A stretch of 64,000 bases of DNA, from positions 3,909,501-3,973,500 of the forward strand of contig JAUPFP010000014.1 in NCBI GenBank assembly GCA_036925085.1, written 5' to 3'. Origin of the DNA: Brachycybe producta (lineage: Eukaryota > Arthropoda > Diplopoda > Playtdesmida > Andrognathidae). A program made the translations under genes and the position numbers. The notes beneath the pieces are model-generated. The model had not been told where the DNA came from, made no database searches, and worked only from the letters and a program-made list of their open reading frames with translations. This document shows positions 46,161 to 58,135 of the stretch, piece by piece. Positions within the stretch are counted from its first letter, which is position 1, and each line of letters starts with the position of its first letter.

Positions 46161-46725
46161 ACGGTGGCGCTAATCTTGCGCCAAATTGAAAAAGCGCCAA
46201 ATGGAACAAGTGCCAAACTTGAAGAAATATCAAGAATTTAACTTTTCTATTCAGTTTAGCATTGGTTTAGTTTGATTCTTATTCAGTTTGACACTTGTTT
46301 TTAATTCAAAGCGCACAGAAAAAAAACCACTGTCATATTTGCGCACAAGAAAGATGCGCATACGGAAAAATGCCCACAAGAACAATGCGCACACGGAAAA
46401 ATGCGCACAAAAACAATGCGCACACGGAAAAATGCGCACAAAAACAATGCGCACACGGAAAAATGCGCACAAAAACAATGCGCACAAGAACAATGTGCAC
46501 ACGGAAAAATGCGCACAAGAACAATGCACACACGGAAAAATGCGCACAAGAACAATGCGCACACAGAAAAATACGCTCGGTATAGTCAATCAAACAGTTA
46601 TAAAATTAACTAAATGTACTTGAAATGTGCGTATTTTTTGATGTGCGCATATATGACTGGGTTTTTTTTCTGTGCGCATTTTTTTCTGGTCACTATTTAA
46701 AACACTAGATCAGCGCCACCTTTAG
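46161..46725. repeat. Inverted-repeat block enclosing a 31-bp minisatellite
   Basis: GGTGGCGCTAATC on the left mirrors GATCAGCGCCACC on the right. Just inside the left end are GCGCCAAATTG words, whose complements with TTATTCAGTTTG follow at 46250-46315. The minisatellite (about 46355-46575) alternates ACAATGCGCACACGG and AAAAATGCGCACAAGA, roughly 7 units. Inverted TGTGCGCAT words follow at 46626-46690. Confidence 0.75.
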
Positions 46726-46825
46726 GGATAGTTTTGCAAATTAATTGTCCAGCGATTGACACTTAATCCGCGCCTTTAGAGAAGGAAAAAGACACCTCTT
46801 AAGGTTTTATTTTACATTCTAGAAG

Positions 46826-47120
46826 AAGTTGTTTTAGAAACTAGAAGAGTAAATTTAGCGATTTTTTGTATATTTAAAAAAAAAATAGCAACTTTTCTAG
46901 AAAAAAAAAACATAAAAACATAAAAACTAGAAGAGTACACACGGATCATGTTGGATATTTTTTAAGTATTAAACTTTTTTTTTTATTATGGTTCATTTTG
47001 AAAACTTCCTTATTAAAATTAATTTAAAAAAATAGCCCATATAAAAAAGTTTATTTTGAAAGATATCAACGTGAAAATTTCACCATAAAAGTGATTCATT
47101 TTACTCTTCTAGTTTGAAAT
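46826..47120. repeat. Overlapping or tandem family A copies A25
   Basis: Two opening arms (GTTTTAGAAACTAGAAGAG at 46828, AAAACTAGAAGAGTACAC at 46923) and one closing arm (TTACTCTTCTAGTTTG near 47100-47115). Confidence 0.7.
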
Positions 47121-48070
47121 GGGTGATGTTTCAGTAGCACTAATATATATTTTTGTGGATAATTGGAGTCTCTAAAATGAGAGTGGACAATGGTCATTTT
47201 CTTTAAAATATGCGTGTCTTCTCAAAAAGACCTAAAATGAACTTCTGAAATGATTGATTTTTATTATCAGTCATTAGCTTTTTTTTTTTTTTTGCTAAGT
47301 TGTAAATCAAAGGAAAAGAAGAAGAATTTTGAGTATAAAAGTAAATGGTCACTCACTGGTCAAGGCTGTGAAAAAGTTTTTAAAGAACATGATTTTGCGG
47401 CGACAATGGTCCGTCTTCTTGACCACTACTACTACTATACCAAAGGGCACTTTTTTATATTTATAACCCTTTTATTTTGAAATTTCACAGGGGTTTTTAA
47501 ATGAGGCGTTTTTAGGGGAGGATCCTTTTTTTTTTAGAAAAAGGGAATTTTGTGAGTTGTAAATATTTATTTGTAGTTGACATTTTAACCCCCTCTAGTT
47601 TTTATTACATTTATGCATCAGTCAGTGAAAATTGTGTGATTTTTCACCTGTGGGGCTTTTAGTTCACCTAAATGACACTTTTACTAACTTAAAGGAGAGA
47701 GAGAGAGAGAGAGAGAGGCCCTTATAAGGAGGTGAGAAAGAGGCCCTTAAGGAGTTTAAGTTTCGAATTCTTCTGAAAATTTCACCCAAAAAAAAGTCCT
47801 TTATTTGTGTTCTTTTACAAAATGAACAAAGTTGCAATCAAATGAAAAATGGAAGCAATTTTCGTTGAAAAGAGTTGTAAATCTTTTTTTGTAGTACGTT
47901 TTTGCACGTGCCAATTTTGTGGCCCTTTTTTTGGTAGGGCAAAAGGGCAAGGGTCAGTTTGTGTCTCGTCAAATGGTTTTAATTACTTAACTGTAATTAA
48001 ATTTCTAAAGTAATTAGTAATTTGTCATAATATTTTTTCTTCTTCTTCAAAGTTATGGTAATTTGTGATT
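47121..48070. other. Intron stretch without a gene
   Basis: T-run near 47278, GA at 47696-47716, otherwise plain AT-rich DNA. Confidence 0.55.
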
Positions 48071-48072
48071 CT

Positions 48073-48394
48073 AATTAGTAGAGCTCGGATTTTTATGCAA
48101 TATCAAGCAAATGTTTCTCAATCTGTGGCCCAAGGGCCGATTGTGATGTAATCATCATCATCATCATCATCATTAGTAGCAACTGTAACTTTTTAATCAA
48201 AAAGGCTGGTTAGAGAGGCTAGGGGGTGTAGTTACTACTAGTTGTCAAATATTATATTAGAGTTCTAGCCTCTAACCAGTGTTTTTTATTAGAAAAAAAG
48301 CATAATTGCAGTTGCTCTAATGATGATGGCATTTGAGCCACAAATTGAGAAACATTTGCTTGATATTGCATAAAAATCCGAGCTCTACTAATTA
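48073..48394. repeat. Family D element D2
   Basis: Ends TAATTAGTAGAGCTCGGATT and complement. GTTTCTCAATCTGTGGCCC mirrors GAGCCACAAATTGAGAAAC. A central CTGGTTAGAGAGGCTAG palindrome and an ATC/ATG microsatellite (48150-48172) lie inside. Best-kept copy of the family. Confidence 0.85.
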
Positions 48395-49700
48395 CCTTTT
48401 TTGAACCTGAAATAGTTTGAGAGAGGCGTTTACACTTCAAAACCACCTTAAGGATTGATTCTCACACATTTAATACGGTCAATTTGAGGCAGTTTCTGGT
48501 TGACTTTCGTCAAATTCAATTGAAAAATCAGTTTTATTTAAAAAAAAGACGGCGTTCACACTGGCAATCACACTTAGATTGTGGTTTTTTTCATAAAAAA
48601 AATTGACCGGTGACGTTAACCGGACCGTGTTATGACCGGATAGTGTGTAGAGATACTAATTCTACAAGAACTCTAGCCTCTAACGAGTCTTTTTTTGTGC
48701 ATTATTAATTAATAATATGTAACTAATTACTTTGAAAAGTAATTTATCGCAAAACGTTACATTTTTGGAGACGAAGTTTTTTTTTATCATTTTGTTTTAT
48801 TGAAAATCGATAATTTTTTTGTGTAAGCGGAAGTGGGTTATTTTATTTTATTTTTTACAAAAAAGTAAATTTGTTATTTGGTGTAATTTGTGTTTTTTTT
48901 TTTAAAAAAAAAAGATGTTCTTTTTATTTTATGAAACTTTTTTTTTTCCTTATTTTTTGGCGCGTCTCAAAATTTATTGATGAAAATTATTAAGAAAACT
49001 TTTCACTTTGAAAAAGGGGGGGGGGGGATCTTAACATAGAAATTTAAGGGGAATTTGGTTGGAAAATGAAGAAGAAGGGGTTGATGAAAATGAATTAAGG
49101 CGATAGAAAGAAATTAAACGCTTTCTTGTGGAATTAGAGAGAAAAATAAGAGAAAATGACGCCAAATTCATGAATTTATTACGATTAGATGGGCGCGCAA
49201 AATACATAGAAATGGGTCCCCCATTTTACCCCCTTTATACAATATTTATTGGTTTTAAAGGGGGGCGGCGGGGGAGAAAACAAAAGGGACAAGAGTGGGG
49301 AGAAATGTCCCCTTTTCTCCCCCCCCCCTCCCCTCCTCCAATTCACTAATCAACTGGCAACATTTTTCTTTAAAAAAAAAATAAGAAATATCTTCTCAGT
49401 TTGTCCAAAAACCCAACTTAGTCAATTATAGGCAATTAGCTTAATGAAGTTTCAGATCTTTTTCTGCTTCGTTACAACTTCTATTACTGAGTAAAATGAA
49501 AAAGAAAGGGAGGTTTTTTTTGGGGGAGGGGGGGGGGGGTTAAACTAGAAGGGATTAATATATATTATGGGGTATAAAGGGGGTGGGGGAAGGGAGAAAC
49601 AAAGAAAGAATGGATGTGTCTGTGTTTGGCTCTTCATTTCTCTTCACTAAAATGTTAGAAATTGAGGTGTTTTATTTGGACAATATCAACGAACTTTAGG
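48395..49700. other. Intron stretch without a gene
   Basis: Contains a lone CTCTAGCCTCTAACGAGTC tip at 48670-48688, T/A and G-homopolymers (49017-49027, 49529-49540), C-run at 49320. Open frames here are low complexity. Confidence 0.5.
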
Positions 49701-49759
49701 GGTTTTATTGAAAAAAAAAAGTTCCCCGTTTGGTGTTTAGATTCCTGGATTGTTGAGGG

Positions 49760-50385
49760 GCGTCTGAATAAACGCCAAACTCAACAAACGCCAGATTGAA
49801 CAAATCACAAACTGAATAAGCGCCAATTTGAAACAAATGCCAAACTGAATAAGCGAAAAATTTGAACAAATGCCAAACTGAATAAGCGCCAAATTGAACA
49901 AATGCCAAACTGAATAAGCGCCAAATTGAACAAATGCCAAACTGAATAAGCGCCAAATTGAACAAATGCCAAACTGAATAAACGCCAAATTGAACAAATG
50001 CCAAACTGAATAAACGCCAAATTGAACAAATGCCAAACTGAATAAACGCCAAATTGAACAAATGCCAAACTGAATAAACGCCAAATTGAACAAATGCCAA
50101 ACTGAATAAACGCCAAATTGAACAAATGCCAAACTGAATAAGCGCCAAATTGAACAAATGCCAGGCTGAATAAGCGCCAATTTGAAACAATGCCAGACTG
50201 AATAAGCGCCAATTTGAAACAATGCCAAACTGAATAAGCGACAAATTGAACAAATGCCAAACTGAATAAGCGACAAATTGAACAAATGCCAAACTGAATA
50301 AGCGTCAAATTGAACAAATGCCAAACTGAATAAGCGAAAAATTGAACAAATGCCAAACTGAATAAGCGCCAAATTGAACAAATAT
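49760..50385. repeat. 32-bp minisatellite (about 18 units)
   Basis: The unit combines CAAATGCCAAACTGAATAAG and CGCCAAATTGAA. It is regular at 32 bp, with point variants (AACGCC, AGCGAA, AGCGAC) grouped in runs. Minus-strand open frames in all three phases result from stop-free units. The same words occur beside the minisatellite at 46161-46725. Confidence 0.94.
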
Positions 50386-50389
50386 GCAA

Positions 50390-52935
50390 ATGGCTATTTA
50401 TAAAATGATCAAAGTTGAAGTTCATAAAGATGTTGACTATTTTTATAATTTTTTCTGAGTGTCCAAATGATTGAAGTGAGTTTGTATACAAATGTTGTTT
50501 CTCAAAGTACTTTTAATAGTTATGAACTAAATATTAGCCCCATTGCATGAGAAAATTGCATTTTTTTTCAAACTTGACTGACTATAATTTCAGTCCAGGT
50601 AAAAAAAAGTGAGAGAAAGAAAGAAAAAAGTTGTTTCTAATTAGGCAATTGGTAGTCTTTGAATGTAGCACCTGATTGCAAAATAGAATCACACATAACA
50701 CAAAAAGGAATGTCGAATGAGAAGGAGGATGAGGAGGAGGCTATGTGTATAATATTAAAAAATATGTATATTATACACACAACTTTGGTTGTGGACATTT
50801 GATTCAACGTGATTCTTGAACCTGTGTGTGTTTGTATGACAACAAACCAACAACCTCTTGTGAGAGGGCTGATTAATTCTATATTATTGGCTCCCTTGGT
50901 CTTTTCTGATGGTCAGAAAAGGTTGTGTGGTGGTGGTGGTGGTGGCCTCAAAAAGCTGAAATATCAAAAAAGCGAAATTTTTCAATGGCTTCTTCTTCTT
51001 CTATTGTGTACTTGTAATATGGTCATTGGTAATGAATCAGTAATGAATCTGATGATGATGATCAATTCTGAGGTTTCTTCTTCTTTCTCGTTTTTGTTGC
51101 TGTCATCATCAAAAGAAGTGTGTGGAAAATTGATTAGAATTGTCCTTCAGTTGGAATTTTCAAAGGGGGAGGAGTAACATTTTCTAATGTTGAAGTTTAC
51201 AAGAAATAACTAAGAAATGTTCACAATTCCTGAGAAGTAATTGTTGCAAGGAGCTTGGAACATTGTTTTTAGCTTTAATTCTAAAAAGAACCACGACATT
51301 TGTTTGGAGCTCTTGGAGCTTTGGTAACAAAAAATAGCTTGAACAGCTTCAAACATGGTGGAGCTGGTTTTTGGAATAGGTGTCATGGACTCACGAGCAA
51401 ATGTTAACAGGCGGTTTGAGACCATCTAGTGGTGGGCCTTTCCAGGAGTATCTCTTCCGATTTCAAGCTGTGTGAACAACCAGATTATAAATATGCTAAA
51501 GGCATTGACACACTGATTCACATACTTTACAATTATAAAGCTACCTGAGAGAATGTGAGCAATAGAGAGGCTAGGACACATTGTGATGACTTAAGTGTCC
51601 ACCTATGGCTTCTGGAAATGGGAATTGTACTACTGTGTGCTGCAAGCTTTGTCGATTTGCAGCAGCGAACGACACAGATGGCTAATAAAGTAATAATCCT
51701 CTAGGACTAAAGCCTATGGACATGTTGCAGTTCAGGGTTACGATTAGCTGTGCCGTTTCTGGATTTTCTCCACAATCGAGTGGCACTGCGCATGTCAAGT
51801 AGTCTGGTTTTTGGGTCTCCTTAACTTTGCATTACATTCTTCATTTTTCGTCGTGTAATGGTTAACATTGGAAATTTGGCTGTGAACTTAATGCCTTATA
51901 CTCGGACTCTTTGAACTGGGTTCAAGTTTAATTTTGAATTTGAGCCTTATTTTTCTCAAAGGATCTTGTTTTCTTCTCTGAAAATGAGGTTAAAGAAAAG
52001 AACCGAAAGAGGGCGTTGTGGCATCCATATTTCGTGGTTTCCCCCCCCCTCCCTCATATACTACTACTTAACGAGGTTGTTTTATATTTATCAAGAGCTG
52101 ATTAAATTAAACTTGGATCTACACAACAACAAAGTTCAGGGTTTTCTTCTTCTTCTTCTTGGTGAATACTTGTACTTTGAAGTGAGATCCAATATGAAAC
52201 TTAAGTAGATTCAATTTTTTTTTAAAAGTATGATGTCACGGTTAAAGTGCAATTTCATTTAAAAACATGGCGTTGATGCCACACTTTAGTGTACTTTATA
52301 TAAAAAAAAGTTCAGAAATAAAGTGTTTGAGGTTTCTTTTGTGTTTGGATTTTTTTTTTCTGGGGGGTGGGTTAGTGATAAAAGGATGTTAATGGCAGGC
52401 AGTCCTAGATTAATTTCATTCAGGTAGAAGAAGAAGAAGAAAAATAGAGGAAAAAAAAATACTAAAAAGTTGATGCTGAAAATAAAACAGAAACAACATT
52501 CTTGTGTTAAATGCAGTGTTGACAAACGCTGGACTGTTGTTGGTGATGGTGTTTTTTTTTTTTTGAGGTGGGAGTGGATATTTGGAGCCTACATTTGGAT
52601 TGAAGCCAGATGTCGAAACTTAGAAATTGAAAAATTCTACCCGTGAAATTTATAAACAGAAAAAAGAGAACGAGATTTTGATCCAGAAAAAGACACTCAA
52701 CTCTCTCTCTCTCTGTCTTCAACCTTTTTTTGGGGAGAGGGGGAAGGTTATTTCCTCTAAAAAGTATCTTTCTTGTGTCCATTATAAAGACTAGGCCCAC
52801 TGAACTCAGCCCACCTAGCCTATAAGGGTCATGAAGCCTATGGTCGTTGAGGTTTTAGTAAAGCCACCAGGCCAATGAGGTACAAGAAGGTTACCAGAGA
52901 CACGACCCTCTTTGAAGTCCACATTGTATTTGAAT
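50390..52935. other. Intron stretch without a recognised gene or repeat
   Basis: The longest stretch here with few elements. It has GA-, GGT- and CTT-rich patches and a W fragment at about 51910-51950. The frames at 50809-51177 and 51210-51425 show no familiar protein and no supporting splice pattern. From 51430 to 51850 the base composition is more balanced. Confidence 0.5.
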
Positions 52936-52937
52936 TT

Positions 52938-53030
52938 GAAAAAAAATACTCTGCATGTATCCGAAAAGGCCTGTGGCAGAGGCTTAATTGTTTAATTGCA
53001 GCATATGAAATGCATTGTCAAACCTCAAAG
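52938..53030 (+). repeat. Family Q repeat Q2
   Basis: AAATACTCTGCATGTATCCG, GGCCTGTGGCAGAGGCTTAA and ATGCATTGTCAA, matching Q1 inverted. Confidence 0.6.
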
Positions 53031-53805
53031 ATATAAACCCAATGACAATAATGCAATGTGTTCTGGTTCATTGTCATAAAATTAAGACTACGAGGCCCAT
53101 CAAAAAGTAATTGCTAGCCCAATTTAGCCAATTGATCCTGGGCTGGGGTTTTGCAACGACCCACAGGGGCCCATGAGCAAAATTTCTAAGATTCCACAAC
53201 TTGTTACACATTGTTGGTTGTGTGTTGTACAACAAGTCTTTTGATTAGATACTTAAATTCTTTTTTTGGAGGGGTTTTCGCCTTTCTAGTTTTTTATTTC
53301 CTGTAGCCTCGTCATCATCATCTTTGGAGGAAAACATTTTTATTTTTGGAGTTTCAGAAACAAAACAAATCCAATGAGATTGATAGGAAAAAAAAATAGA
53401 ACTTTTGGACACACTGAGATCCAGGTCTTAACTGGTCAAGACTCAAAGATGGACAACGCGCTTAAAAAATAGTTCTTCCTCATTTGTTAAGACGCAATTT
53501 CCTCAATTGTCCACTACGATGAGAGTTAGTGACTCCACTGATGCATTAATTAAACAATGACCACTGGGCTAAAAAAAGAACCTTAAACCTTAAACACCGG
53601 AAGCAGAAAGGAAGAATCCGAACAAACAATTTTATTTTAATTAGAGTTGTTATTCGTTTAGTTAATTACACAGTTGACACATAAACGTATCACCTGTGAA
53701 AGGAGTTTGTTTTTTCTCTCTTTTTTCAAAAGAGTTTTATCTCAAAATAATAGGTAAATATTAAGAGGGTTTGGTCAAGTGCCTCAATGACCACTAGTGG
53801 TCAGT

Positions 53806-54000
53806 ACAGGTAGTTATAAATAGGTGAAAACTTCAGTTGGTTCCGCCCTTGTTATGACGACTGGCAACTTATAATTGGCTCTGGTTATGAAGTCTGACGT
53901 CACATGCTCCGCCCCCTACATAACCAGCCAATTAGAAGTTTCCGGTCGTCATAACAAGGGCGGAACCAACTGAAGTTTTCACCTATTTCTAACTGCCTGT
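53806..54000. repeat. Family B MITE copy B9 with intact 9-bp target duplication
   Basis: ACAGGTAGTTATAAATAGG to CTATTTCTAACTGCCTGT, flanked exactly by GTGGTCAGT at 53797-53805 and 54001-54009. Central part rearranged; TGACGTCA present. Confidence 0.95.
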
Positions 54001-54065
54001 GTGGTCAGTGGCCAAATGGTCACTAATAAAGTTATTATCAAAGAAAAGAACTTATACCTAGTACA

Positions 54066-54340
54066 CACATTTAAATAATAAACGTGTTCTACAGAGCCCC
54101 GTGAAGGGCAAACAAACTATTTATCAAATTCAATTTATTCAGTTAATAATCTGAAAATATTGAGTTAATTAACTTAAATATAATAATATAAAATATTGAT
54201 TTAGTATTTCAATTTTAAAATATTAATAATAAAGTCAATTTTTATTTGGTGTTCATGTCCTTAACTGAATTCCGTATAATTCACCTAAACACATTTAAAT
54301 TGAATTCATTTAAACCATGTGTGGTGTACAAGGTATTAAG
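54066..54340 (-). repeat. Family G repeat G2
   Basis: Full inverted copy of G1: AATAATAAACGTGTTCTACA, then ACTGAATTCCGTATAATTCA, ending GTACAAGGTATTAAG. Confidence 0.78.
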
Positions 54341-54371
54341 GGCATGGTGTAGATAAAAAATTAAAGTAACT

Positions 54372-54535
54372 TATGAAACTAGAAGAGTAAAGGAAGATAC
54401 AAAATTATTTTTATGATATATCTTTTAAATTAAACTTTTTTTTATACTGAAAAACGTTAATTTTCAAAGATATATATCCTCTTTAAAAAGAATTATGTAT
54501 GCAATTTCGTTGTTTTTTTACTCTTCTAGTTTTAT
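54372..54535. repeat. Family A copy A26
   Basis: Opens ATGAAACTAGAAGAGTAAAG and closes TTTACTCTTCTAGTTTTATG; about 160 bp. Confidence 0.75.
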
Positions 54536-55105
54536 GATGGAAAATTCAAATGATTTAAGACCCTATAGTAGGAGTGGCTTTATTTCAGTGGTGGTCACTC
54601 AACTGCCCACTCAAGTCTCTTCTTATCTGGGTCGTTATTCTACGATGTCCCAGTTGTACATTTTGATATGGACGACATTGATTTAGTGGTAACCACCACC
54701 ACCTCCTTCTCGTGATGCATCATGGGTCATAAATTCACTTTCACCTCAGTACATTATATTGGTAAATTCACTCTTTGAGTGTGTGTGTTCTATATAGAGG
54801 TACACACACACACTCATAACAATTTACTGGTCACTTGTGGCTAATAAAATAGAGAGAGAGAGAGAGGAAAACAATGGATCCAGGAGTAGATTTATTTTGA
54901 GGGGGATTTTCCTTCCAATTTTTCTTTTTATATATTGAACTCACCTGTTAATATAAAGTTAAAAACTAAAAGATCTCTTCAATTGTCTCAGGTGAATAAT
55001 TAACCACCTGAAGATATTATTTGAGGTTCAAATTCAAGAACTACTTGAGACTTGTTGAACCCTTGGAACAGCTTTTCAACATAGAAACAAGGTTTAACCT
55101 TACCT
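54536..55105. other. Intron stretch without a gene
   Basis: Short GTGTGTGT inverted by ACACACAC around 54780-54820 and GA at 54850-54866. A W fragment at 55020-55040. Confidence 0.5.
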
Positions 55106-55109
55106 TAAA

Positions 55110-55503
55110 GCCTCGTTTTCAAGGCGATAGTTCTTTCGTGAGAGTAGCTGTCATGAAAGTTGCGATAGTTCACTGTGTCACGATAGCAACTGTCTTGAAG
55201 TAACGTTGATAGTTCTGTCACATGACAGTGTGACGTCTACTTCACTAGATATCATTGAGTTAACAACAGTGTTGCCTCTCTCTTGTCTCCAGAAGCCAAA
55301 TTTCCCTATAAAGTGGATATATTTCCCTACAAGCACCAGTCACTCAACTACTATTACTATATTGCGACAGTTACTATCAACTATCTCGTCAAATGAGATA
55401 GTTGTGATAGTGCTATCGCAACAGTGCGATAGTGACTATCATGTAGTCTGCACGATGCTCATGATGTCATGACTCATGACAGCAACTATCGTGAAAACGA
55501 GGC
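55110..55503. repeat. Family E element E2
   Basis: About 394 bp. GCCTCGTTTTCAAGGCGATAG opens in shape and GTGAAAACGAGGC closes; TTA follows at 55504-55506 and also lies just left (55105-55107). Interior follows E1 throughout. Confidence 0.8.
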
Positions 55504-55506
55504 TTA

Positions 55507-56175
55507 TTTATTCCTGAGGAGTCCCTGAGCCTTTGTTAAGTGAAATAGCCTCTTAACAGGATTTTTTCTTTGATGAAATCCTGTACAAGAGTGCAAATTT
55601 TTCTCTTCTTCTTGAATTTGGGCCTTCACTGTATTAATTTCATTGGAGAAAAGTGACTTGAAGATGATTTGGAGGGGGAGGGGGTGTTTATTATTCATAA
55701 AAAAAATTAATTAGTCACCTGGAAAGATCTTTTTTATGAAGTTGTTGTGAAGAAGGTGAGAGAATCTTCCTGATTCTAATAAAGATGGGGGCACCTGAAA
55801 GGGAACAAACCAACAACCTTTGGGAACTTATTTTAGTCTTCACTACATTTGAACCTCACGTTGAGAAGAAGAATATTTGAGATGTTTTAAAAAAAAACCT
55901 TTTGTTGCTTTACACAAGAGAAAAACACGTGTGTTCTAGGCCCAAATTCAAGAAGAAATAGATTGAAATACCACCAAGACCACTTTTGCACTGCAAAGTC
56001 GCGAAAGTGGTTGAGTTGTGATTGTTGCAATGTATTTTTTTGTATTGAAATACAGCATTGTGGTCGGTTTTGGTAAGAACCCGACTTCATTTTGCAGTCG
56101 AAAAGTGGTCTGTGTGACAAAGAACCCTTTTTCTGAGTAGGAGGTTTTCAAGATCATTCATTAAAACAGATTACT
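55507..56175. other. Intron stretch with W fragments
   Basis: TTCTTGAATTTGGGCC at about 55610 and GGCCCAAATTCAAGAAG at about 55940 face each other and may be ends of a larger W element of about 350 bp. No gene. Confidence 0.45.
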
Positions 56176-56179
56176 CTAT

Positions 56180-56403
56180 ACACTTATACCTCGATATACG
56201 GCTTTTCGCTATAACGACCTTTTCTAATTATAGCTCAGTAGCGATTTACGGCCTAAAGGTTTCGATATACGGCCAAAAATCGGGACTCCACAGATATTTT
56301 ACCAAGATTTATGGTGAAAATAAATGATTCGTTATACGGCAATTTCGCTTTATGCAAAACTTTCTCGGAACATATCTCGGCCATAAAGCGAGGTATTAGT
56401 GTC
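56180..56403. repeat. pogo/Tigger-like short element
   Basis: ACACTTATACCTCGATATACG on the left pairs with GCGAGGTATTAGTGT on the right. Repeated CGATATACGGCC / CGTTATACGGC words inside. ACCTCGATAT ends are typical of pogo-type elements. About 224 bp, no transposase. Confidence 0.6.
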
Positions 56404-56404
56404 T

Positions 56405-57415
56405 ACGGTAGGCCTATGTTGAAATTGAAGTTGAAAAGCAAAGGTTTTTTTTTCTTCATGAATTTGAACCTCAGGTAAATCAACTTAAGAATCAGGATTA
56501 TTAAGGTAATAACAAAAAACATACCTAATAAATGTGCATTAAAATTAATTTGTTTCTGCATTCCAATGTAGATATAATTAAAAATGGGGGGGGGGGGGGA
56601 GAAAGAAGGGTTAAAAAGGGGATATGAAAAGAGGGGTAATCACTGACTTACAGGGCTCCCCTCACTGTCTCAGCTGGGGGTAAAGAATGGAGGAAGGGAT
56701 TTTTTTTTTTTTGACTGAAAATTAACTTTTTTTCAGGGTTGCATTTTTGCAAAATAAAAGTAATTTTCTGACTAACTTTTGAGATTTGACCAAAAAAAAG
56801 TGTCACAATTATTAGAAAACTCCTTTTTAAGGGTGGTTTCCGTCAGTGGACATTATTGAGAGGTGGGTTGGGGGTGTTTAATTTCGTCATTTGGCACTAC
56901 TTTTTTTGAAGGGGAGAGAGGTACCCCACCCTGTCATTGTGATGAAAGTCTCTTCTTGTCTGTTCCTCACTTTTTATTTCTTGTTTTCTTCATTTTCACA
57001 ACCCTCATTCCAAGACTTTTGGCTGGGGTGGGTATTCTTGGAATTTCTTCTTCTTCTTCTTCCTATGGTCATCCTAATGGTCATTATTGGCTGTAGGACA
57101 ACTTGACCTCATGATTAAAGAAGAAGAAAAACGTTTTTTTTTTCTTCAACCTTTTAAAGTAACGTTATTTGTGGCTTTTGACCTCTCCTTTTTCTGACCT
57201 TGACCGAGAGGTAAAAGTTTTTAGTCTTTGATGACATCTTGGGTGGTTGGGGTCTTAATTTCGAGTGGGTAAATTTGTAAGGGTAAGTTATAAAAAAAAG
57301 GGAAGGGGATGATTCCCCCCCCCCATACCCTCTTTTCCTCCCTCGGATGACCAACCATTTTTAGAGAAAAAAATGACGCTTCCATACAAATGAGCGAAAT
57401 GAAGTGAAACTAGAA
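56405..57415. other. Intron stretch without a gene
   Basis: G-run at 56587-56598, CTT-rich patch near 57040-57063. The overlapping frames at 56863-57106 are low complexity. Confidence 0.5.
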
Positions 57416-57416
57416 A

Positions 57417-57735
57417 GTGGTTTAGAAACTAGAAGGGTAAGTCAGTCACTTAATGTATTTTCACGTTGATATCTTTCAAAATAAACTTTTATAGACAAAA
57501 TTTAATAGGGCTCGGATTTTTATGTAATATCAATTACAATTACAAAAAATACTCTGCAAGCAGCCGGTTGGCCTATGGCAGAGGGGCAATAGAGCAATAT
57601 GGTTTGCTAATTGTCATCTGCCTTAAAAGTTCATTTTAAACTCACAACATTAAATTGCTTATTTTGAAAGATAAATAACATGAAAATCCAACTGAAGTGA
57701 TTGAGCTAGCTACCCTTCTAGTTTTTAAAACATTT
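57417..57735. repeat. Family A copy A27 with D and Q fragments inside
   Basis: Core arms GTTTAGAAACTAGAAGGG and CCCTTCTAGTTTTTAAAAC. Between them GGGCTCGGATTTTTATG (family D tip, 57515-57531) joins a Q block (57530-57630). Confidence 0.78.
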
Positions 57736-57990
57736 TCTAAGATAGTTTCTCTTCATTTTGTACCTTGAAAGACAAGAATATATAAAGAAGAGTTCGAGGG
57801 ACGCGTTTATACTTTAAATCCAACTTAAAACATTTCTTATCACTTTTTATTTTAAACTTTTTTTTTAACAATTGGTAGAAAATGTTCTTTTGTTATTCTG
57901 TTCTGGTTTTTTTGATGGTTTATTTATGTAAATCTCTTCATTGTTCTTCAGGGAAGTTGGTTCTTGACATTTTAAATGTGAAGGTCGTTT

Positions 57991-57992
<2 letters not shown>

Positions 57993-58043
<51 letters not shown>
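57993..58043. repeat. (GA)25 microsatellite
   Basis: About 50 bp of uninterrupted GA. Confidence 0.97.
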
Positions 58044-58047
<4 letters not shown>

Positions 58048-58135
58048 ATATTAGGAGAAAATAAAAAGTCTAAATTTATCTTAAGATTTCACTCCCCCTG
58101 CGTCGGCTGCTCCTCCTTAGTGCACCCTCCTTAAG

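Noticed and set aside
46251-46623. Cysteine-rich or lysine-rich frames on both strands
   Set aside because: Products of the 31-bp minisatellite, open in several overlapping frames.
49705-50491. Long minus-strand open frames (195-228 codons) over the 32-bp array
   Set aside because: They exist in all three phases because the repeat unit lacks stops; the translations are simple repeats with no other gene signals.
50809-51177. 122-codon plus-strand frame
   Set aside because: No recognisable domain, repetitive GGT/CTT content and no splice context; likely chance.
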